A model generated the notes under the pieces. It was not told the origin of the DNA and made no database searches. It saw nothing but the letters and a program-made list of their open reading frames with translations. Below are positions 40,836 through 42,323 of a stretch of 42,323 nt of DNA, piece after piece; within the stretch, counting starts at the first letter, position 1; each line of letters starts with the position of its first letter. Source of the stretch: Chloroflexota bacterium. GTDB taxonomy: Bacteria > Chloroflexota > UBA5177. Location: NCBI GenBank assembly GCA_025449555.1, contig JANWJD010000206.1, positions 1 through 42,323 of the forward strand, written 5' to 3'. A program made the translations under genes and the position numbers.

Positions 40836-42130
40836 CGGAGTTTGCTACCCCTCGCGGGACGGTCGACATTCTGCCCGACGACTGGGCGCATTGGGACTTC
40901 GTCGTCGACACCGCGCGGCGAATTGCGGGGCTGTACGGTTATCGCCGCATTGAAACGCCCACCCTGGGGGATGTGTCCCTTTACGTGCGTGCGACCGGAG
41001 AAGCCACTGATATCGTCCAGAAGGAGATGTACGCCTTCCGGGATCAGGGTGGCGACGATCTTACGCTCCGCCCCGAGGGCACTGCGCATGTCGTGCGGGC
41101 GTACTTCCAGCACGTGTTGAATCGACTGCCGCAGCCGGTAAAGCTGTACTACATCGAGCGCATGTACCGGCGGGAAGCTCCGCAGCGCGGCCGCTTGCGT
41201 GAACATCATCAATTCGGCTGCGAGGCGATCGGATCGGCCGATCCGGCGGTCGACGTTGAAATGCTCGCGTTGCTGCATCAGTTCTATGGAGCCCTTGGCT
41301 TATCTGGGCTGACGCTTCATTTGAACAGCATGGGCGACGGCGCCTGTCGACCTGCGTATCTCCAGGCGCTCACTGCGTATCTTCAGGTGCACCAGGCCGA
41401 ATTGGCTGCCCTCGACCGGGAACGACTCTCCCGAAACCCACTTCGGGTGTTGGATACGAAGGAGGCCAGATCTCAGGCTGTGGTGGCCGGGGCGCCATCG
41501 ATTCTGGACTACCTCTGCATCCCCTGTCGCGAACACTGGCACGCGGTGCGGGCCGGCCTGGAGGCGCTGAGCATCGCATACGAGGTCGATCCCGCGCTGG
41601 TCCGTGGTCTCGACTATTACACGCACACTGTATTCGAATTTCAGGCACCGTATGAGGGCGCCCAGTCCGCCGTTGGAGGTGGGGGGCGGTACGACGGTCT
41701 GGCTGAAACACTCGGAGCCCCACCCACTCCCGGCATAGGATTCGGCAGTGGAATTGAGCGGCTGATTCTGACTATGAAAGAGCAGGGAGTGATGCCACCC
41801 CCTCCTGCGCGTCTGCGGGTCTATGTCGCTCATGTCGGTCAAGATGCGGCGAGCGCTGCCGGCCGCGTCTCGACCGCTCTGCGAGCCGTCGGCGTGGCTG
41901 TCATCATGTCCTTCGGCAGTCGCAGCTTGAAAGCACAGATGAAGGCGGCAAATTCCGCGGGAGCCTACTATGCCCTCATCATCGGTGAAGACGAGGTCAG
42001 CACGGGCACCGTTACGCTCCGCGACCTTGCGTCCGGCCAGCAAATGACACTCCCGGAGTCGGAAGTCGCGGCCGCTGTGGTGCCGTGGGATACGCCTCCT
42101 CCCGGCCTCGAGACCCGCGATTCGAAGTGA
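40832..42130 (+). CDS. hisS: Histidyl-tRNA synthetase
   Basis: Charges tRNA-His; 432 aa, class II. Motif 1 area ETPTLGDVSLYVRATGE; motif 2 YYIERMYRREAPQRGRLREHHQFG; HisRS-specific LVRGLDYYTHTVFEF and AVGGGGRYDGL; motif 3 GIGFGSGIERLIL. The anticodon-binding domain occupies about 325-425. TTG start with GGAGAGAG 6 nt before it, overlapping the DUF167 stop. Last gene in the window. Confidence 0.97.
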   Translation: MTEFATPRGTVDILPDDWAHWDFVVDTARRIAGLYGYRRIETPTLGDVSLYVRATGEATDIVQKEMYAFRDQGGDDLTLRPEGTAHVVRAYFQHVLNRLPQPVKLYYIERMYRREAPQRGRLREHHQFGCEAIGSADPAVDVEMLALLHQFYGALGLSGLTLHLNSMGDGACRPAYLQALTAYLQVHQAELAALDRERLSRNPLRVLDTKEARSQAVVAGAPSILDYLCIPCREHWHAVRAGLEALSIAYEVDPALVRGLDYYTHTVFEFQAPYEGAQSAVGGGGRYDGLAETLGAPPTPGIGFGSGIERLILTMKEQGVMPPPPARLRVYVAHVGQDAASAAGRVSTALRAVGVAVIMSFGSRSLKAQMKAANSAGAYYALIIGEDEVSTGTVTLRDLASGQQMTLPESEVAAAVVPWDTPPPGLETRDSK

Positions 42131-42323
42131 GCACCCGCAGAGCGTTCGGGTTCGTCGCCTCGAATTGGCCTACACGGAAATGCGAACCTGTTGATCTCTG
42201 ATCACGACTCTACGGCAGCCAGACCGGGGGCAAAGACGGCCCAGTTTATAGCGCCCATAAACCGTACACCTATCCCCAGTCCAACCCACTACAACGGCAA
42301 TCCTCCGGCGAAGAAAACCAGCG
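42131..42323. other. Non-coding end of window with a small inverted repeat
   Basis: No gene seen after hisS. GTTTAT-AGCGCCC-ATAAAC forms a 6-bp inverted repeat near 42244-42262. No T-run follows, so it is not a clear terminator; it could be an operator of a gene beyond the window. Confidence 0.3.

Noticed and set aside
1-42323. Mobile elements, prophage or defence islands
   Set aside because: No transposase, integrase, restriction or toxin-antitoxin motif was found in any supported ORF, and codon usage and gene order look like core chromosome throughout.

Overview
This is a gene-dense bacterial chromosome window of moderately high GC. It holds about 36 protein genes and one tRNA, mostly in short same-strand operons with ATGA, GTGA or TAATG stop/start overlaps. 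I see no IS element, prophage, CRISPR array or rRNA. The gene set suggests a Chloroflexota/Dormibacterota-like or related Terrabacteria lineage: a zwf-opcA pair, a short archaeal-type ProRS, a DUF4331 module that starts with SSHREAP, and glucosyl-3-phosphoglycerate synthase. The lineage is an inference; no marker gene here proves it.

Layout. (1) 0-8 kb is a pentose-phosphate block: rpiA is divergent from FGGY gluconate kinase-tal-zwf-opcA-pgl-rpe. Together they make 6-phosphogluconate from glucose-6-P or gluconate and interconvert pentose phosphates; gnd and tkt are not in the window. (2) 8-15.2 kb is a housekeeping run: small membrane protein, alaS, ruvX, mltG, efp, an accB-like gene, xseA and xseB, closed by a strong intrinsic terminator. 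lysA converges on it. (3) 16.6-19.1 kb (minus strand) is a three-gene module: Tat-like small secreted protein, DUF4331 protein and His-rich small protein. It has a good promoter, a roughly 240-nt leader with an internal terminator-like hairpin, and a 31-bp intercistronic palindrome. A polytopic membrane protein is divergent from it. (4) 20-26.9 kb (minus) holds a membrane-anchored J-like/Fn3-like/His-Pro-tailed protein, tRNA-Asn, the primary sigma factor, proS, and a secreted SH3-like/glycosidase-like protein with a small membrane protein. (5) 27-30.6 kb: YyaL/DUF255 protein, cyclophilin lipoprotein and an HD-domain protein. (6) 30.6-35.9 kb: a GDE-type glucosidase, a GT4 glycosyltransferase and a UspA-UspA-GpgS fusion, overlapping by ATGA. 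(7) 36-42.1 kb: 2Fe-2S ferredoxin and CCA-adding enzyme on minus; nrdR-pgeF-yggS-yggT-DUF167-hisS on plus.

The most interesting observations are: (a) the BCCP-like protein after efp has Gln where the biotinylated Lys should be, and no accC is beside it; (b) the leader of the DUF4331 operon looks like an attenuator or riboswitch with competing pairings; (c) a double universal-stress domain is fused to GpgS in a polysaccharide or compatible-solute operon; (d) the large membrane-anchored J-like protein lacks HPD in its J region and ends in a regular His-Pro repeat; (e) EF-P has Arg32 at the modified loop tip.
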